Shown here: in pieces, positions 61,562-64,000 of the stretch
Layout: each line of letters starts with the position of its first letter
Numbering within the stretch: the first letter of the stretch is position 1
From: Propioniciclava tarda
Lineage (GTDB): Bacteria; Actinomycetota; Actinomycetes; Propionibacteriales; Propionibacteriaceae
Length of the DNA stretch: 64,000 nucleotides
Assembly (NCBI RefSeq): GCF_900182665.1
Contig: NZ_FXTL01000015.1
Coordinates: 1-64,000 of the forward strand
Reading direction: 5' to 3'
The notes under the pieces: model-generated
Databases searched by the model: none
Told to the model about the DNA's origin: nothing
What the model saw: only the letters and a program-made list of their open reading frames with translations
Position numbers and translations under genes: made by a program

Positions 61562-62785
61562 CTACTGGGCGTGAACCCGGAAGCCCTTCGGGACCACCGT
61601 GATGCCCCCGTCACTCACGTAGAACCCGCGTGACACGTCGGCATCGCGGTTGACGCCGACTTCGGCGCCGTCCTCGACGACGACGTTCTTGTCCAGGATC
61701 GCCCGGCGGACGACCGCGTTGCGGCCCACCTTCGCGCCGGAGAAGAGCACCGACTCCTCGACCTTCGCCCACTTGTCGACGACCACCGCGGGGCTCAGCA
61801 CCGAGCGGTCGACGTCGCCGCCGGAGATGATGCAGCCGGCCGAGACGATCGAGTCCTCGGCCGTCCCGCGCAGGGTGAACTTCGCCCCGGGCAACTGCGA
61901 CTGGTAGGTGAAGATCGGCCACTTGCGGTTGTAGAGGTTGAACTCGGGGTCGACGCTGACCAGGTCCATGTGGGCCAGGTGGTAAGCGTCGATGGTGCCC
62001 ACGTCGCGCCAGTAGTTGCGGTCCTTCTCGGTCGAGCCGGGCACGTCGTTCTTGGTGAAGTCGTAGACATACGCCGTGTCCTTGGCAACGAAGTAGGGCA
62101 CCACGTTGCCGCCCATGTCGTGCTTGCTGGACTCGTCCTCGGCGTCCTTGCTCAGGCACTCGACGAACGGCTTGGCCGAGAAGATGTAGTTGCCCATGGA
62201 GGCGAAGGACTCGTCCGGGCTGTCGACGCAGCCCGGCGGGTCGGCCGGCTTCTCCAGGAACTCGGAGATCTTGCCGGACGCGTCCGAGTCGATGATGCCG
62301 AAGGCGGACGCCTCGCTGCGGGGCACCCTGATGCCCGCGACCGTGAGCTCGGCACCGGACGCGATGTGCGCCTCGAGCATGGCGTCGACGTCCATCCGGT
62401 AGATGTTGTCGGCGCCGAAGACCACGACGTAATCGGGCTCGTCGTCGATGATCAGGTTCATCGACTGGAAGATCGCGTCGGCGCTGCCCTGGTACCACGA
62501 CTTGCCGGTGCGCTGCTGCGCCGGCACCGAGGTGACGTAACTGCCGAGGAGGGTCGAGAACCGCCACGTCTGCGAGATGTGGCGATCCAGCGAGTGGGAC
62601 TTGTACTGAGTCAGGATCGCGATCTTGGTCAGACCTGAGTTCGCGATGTTCGACAAGACAAAGTCAATCAGGCGGTAGGTGCCACCGAAGGGCACTGCGG
62701 GCTTCGCGCGATCGGCCGTGAGAGGCATGAGGCGCTTGCCCTCACCACCGGCCAGCACAATCGACAAGACGTTGGGTCGGTCCAT
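61562..62785 (-). CDS. glgC: Glucose-1-phosphate adenylyltransferase
   Basis: A 407-residue enzyme making ADP-glucose for glycogen or glycolipid alpha-glucans. It shows [54 protein letters not shown] and [18 protein letters not shown], and the beta-helix tail. Its orientation is divergent from glgA with a 161-base promoter region between. Confidence 0.96.
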   Translation of the reverse strand: MDRPNVLSIVLAGGEGKRLMPLTADRAKPAVPFGGTYRLIDFVLSNIANSGLTKIAILTQYKSHSLDRHISQTWRFSTLLGSYVTSVPAQQRTGKSWYQGSADAIFQSMNLIIDDEPDYVVVFGADNIYRMDVDAMLEAHIASGAELTVAGIRVPRSEASAFGIIDSDASGKISEFLEKPADPPGCVDSPDESFASMGNYIFSAKPFVECLSKDAEDESSKHDMGGNVVPYFVAKDTAYVYDFTKNDVPGSTEKDRNYWRDVGTIDAYHLAHMDLVSVDPEFNLYNRKWPIFTYQSQLPGAKFTLRGTAEDSIVSAGCIISGGDVDRSVLSPAVVVDKWAKVEESVLFSGAKVGRNAVVRRAILDKNVVVEDGAEVGVNRDADVSRGFYVSDGGITVVPKGFRVHAQ

Positions 62786-62946
62786 AACCGTGAACCTAGT
62801 GTGCTTCGACGGTCAGCGACAGCCGAATTCGGAAATGAGACGGCTCCCGGGAAACTCCTGGCAACGACCACCGCCGGCCAGGCGAGGCGCGGCGCAAGTC
62901 GGGCGTTCTCCTGTCCCTCGTTGCCGCCATGTGGAACGATCCGGGC

Positions 62947-64000
62947 ATGCGCGTTTCGATCCTCACCAGGGAATATCCCCCACACATCTACGGCGGCGCC
63001 GGCGTCCACGTCGGTCAGCTCGTCCCCCAGCTGCGCAAGTTCTGCGAGTCCGTCGACGTCCAGTGCATGGGTGAGCCGCGCGAGGGCGCGACCGCTCACG
63101 CCGAGAGCTATCCCGAGGGCGCCAACGGCGCGCTGCGGACGTTAGGCGCGGACGTCTCGATGGCGGCTGCCGTCCCCGAGGTGGACGTGGTGCACGCCCA
63201 CACTTGGTACGCCCAGTTCGCCGGGATCATCACCGGACGCCTCCAAGACATCCCGACCGTCGTCACGGCCCACTCACTCGAGCCGGATCGTCCGTGGAAG
63301 GTCGAGCAGCTCGGCGGCGGCTACCGCGTCAGCTCGTGGATCGAGAAGACCGCGTACGCCGAGGCGGACGCCGTCATCGCCGTCTCTGCGGCGATGATCA
63401 AGAACATTCAGGACGCCTACCCGTTCGTCGAGCGGGAGCGCATCCACGTGGTCAAGAACGGCATCGACCCCGACGAGTTCTGCCCGGACCCGGCCACCGA
63501 CGTGATCTCCGGTCTGGGCGTGGACCTGACGAAGCCCATCGTCACCTTCGTCGGACGCATCACGCGGCAGAAGGGCCTGATCCACCTGGTCCGTGCGGCG
63601 CGGGCGTTCGACCCGGACACCCAGGTGCTGCTGCTCGCCGGCGCCCCCGACACCCCCGAGATCGCCGCAGAGTTCGACGGCGCCTTCGCGGAGTTGAACA
63701 AGAGCCGATCGGGCGTGACGTGGGTGCAGGAGATGCTGCCGCGCGCCGCCGTCCGGCAGGTGCTGACCCATTCGACGCTGTTCGCCTGCCCGTCGATCTA
63801 CGAGCCGCTGGGCATCGTGAACCTCGAGGCGATGGCCTGCGAGATCCCCGTGGTGGCGTCCGCGGTGGGCGGCATCCCCGAGGTCGTCGTCGACGGCGAG
63901 ACCGGGCTGCTCGTGCCCTACGACCCGGCCAAGGCGTCGGACGCCGCCTACATCGCCGACTTCGAGGCCGAGTTCGCCGCCAAGGTCAACGAGCTGACGC
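62947..64000 (+). CDS. glgA: GT4-type glycogen/alpha-maltose-1-phosphate synthase (partial)
   Basis: The first 351 residues of a GT4 glycosyltransferase, cut by the end of the window. It starts MRVSILTREYPPHIYGGAGVHVG and has VVHAHTWYAQFAG, VVTAHSLEPDRPW, KNGIDPDEFCPDP, TFVGRITRQKGL and the donor-binding EPLGIVNLEAMACEIPVVAS. The short actinobacterial GlgA (about 390 residues, GT4) makes alpha-maltose-1-phosphate or elongates glucan. It pairs with the divergent glgC gene. Confidence 0.95.
   Translation, partial: MRVSILTREYPPHIYGGAGVHVGQLVPQLRKFCESVDVQCMGEPREGATAHAESYPEGANGALRTLGADVSMAAAVPEVDVVHAHTWYAQFAGIITGRLQDIPTVVTAHSLEPDRPWKVEQLGGGYRVSSWIEKTAYAEADAVIAVSAAMIKNIQDAYPFVERERIHVVKNGIDPDEFCPDPATDVISGLGVDLTKPIVTFVGRITRQKGLIHLVRAARAFDPDTQVLLLAGAPDTPEIAAEFDGAFAELNKSRSGVTWVQEMLPRAAVRQVLTHSTLFACPSIYEPLGIVNLEAMACEIPVVASAVGGIPEVVVDGETGLLVPYDPAKASDAAYIADFEAEFAAKVNELT

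Overview
The window is very GC-rich and densely coded. It carries an actinobacterial gene set: two type I glutamine synthetases plus GlnE, a DprE1/DprE2 pair, a GT4-type GlgA beside GlgC, a TatB/Mrp/MgtE-like/CorA neighbourhood like that of Mycobacterium, a 71-residue biotin carrier, and a type A RNase P RNA. I infer a member of Actinomycetota, possibly Propionibacteriales, from gene content and style only. No rRNA, tRNA, phage, insertion sequence or CRISPR array was seen.

Layout. 95-12764 (minus strand): two adjacent peptide/nickel-type ABC importers. One has split ATPases (OppD and OppF). The other has a fused double ATPase and an enlarged DppB-type permease. 13013-16092: two membrane proteins, then glnA1 with a GlnR-like operator and a clean terminator. 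16218-25148: a DUF3048 lipoprotein, an aminotransferase, a polytopic membrane protein, a sulfurtransferase, tryptophanase, and the dprE1-dprE2-nudix operon. 25213-25786: gene debris, including what looks like a collapsed VapBC toxin-antitoxin locus. 25821-36226: glnE, a MacB-type exporter operon with two membrane-fusion proteins, small genes, and glnA2. 36276-40945: a P1 peptidase, small genes, a SatD pair, methionine aminopeptidase and rnpB. 41135-44554: an osmoprotectant (ProX/W/V/Z-type) ABC importer. 44691-52953: an RNB nuclease, a zinc-ribbon coiled-coil protein, a phosphatase, aminopeptidase P, CorA, TrpB2 and an RDD protein. 53164-64000: a stress protein, a CitE-like lyase, mrp, DUF1003, an MgtE-like regulator, tatB, dapA, a biotin carrier, an O-methyltransferase, glgC and a partial glgA.

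Themes. Nitrogen: glnA1 keeps the adenylylation tyrosine region and glnA2 lacks it. GlnE, which modifies the former, lies between them, and both synthetase promoters carry GlnR-like 11-base-phased motifs. Amino acids and peptides: two peptide importers, several peptidases, tryptophanase and TrpB2 suggest a peptide-using lifestyle. Many genes appear to start 6-8 bases after a TAnnnT hexamer, as expected for leaderless mRNAs.

The most striking unexplained signal is a heptamer, GGACGCC (or GGCGTCC). It occurs far more often than base composition predicts, in all reading frames and in intergenic inverted pairs. It is dense in fast-evolving genes and almost absent from the most conserved ones. I could not identify a known system that explains it.
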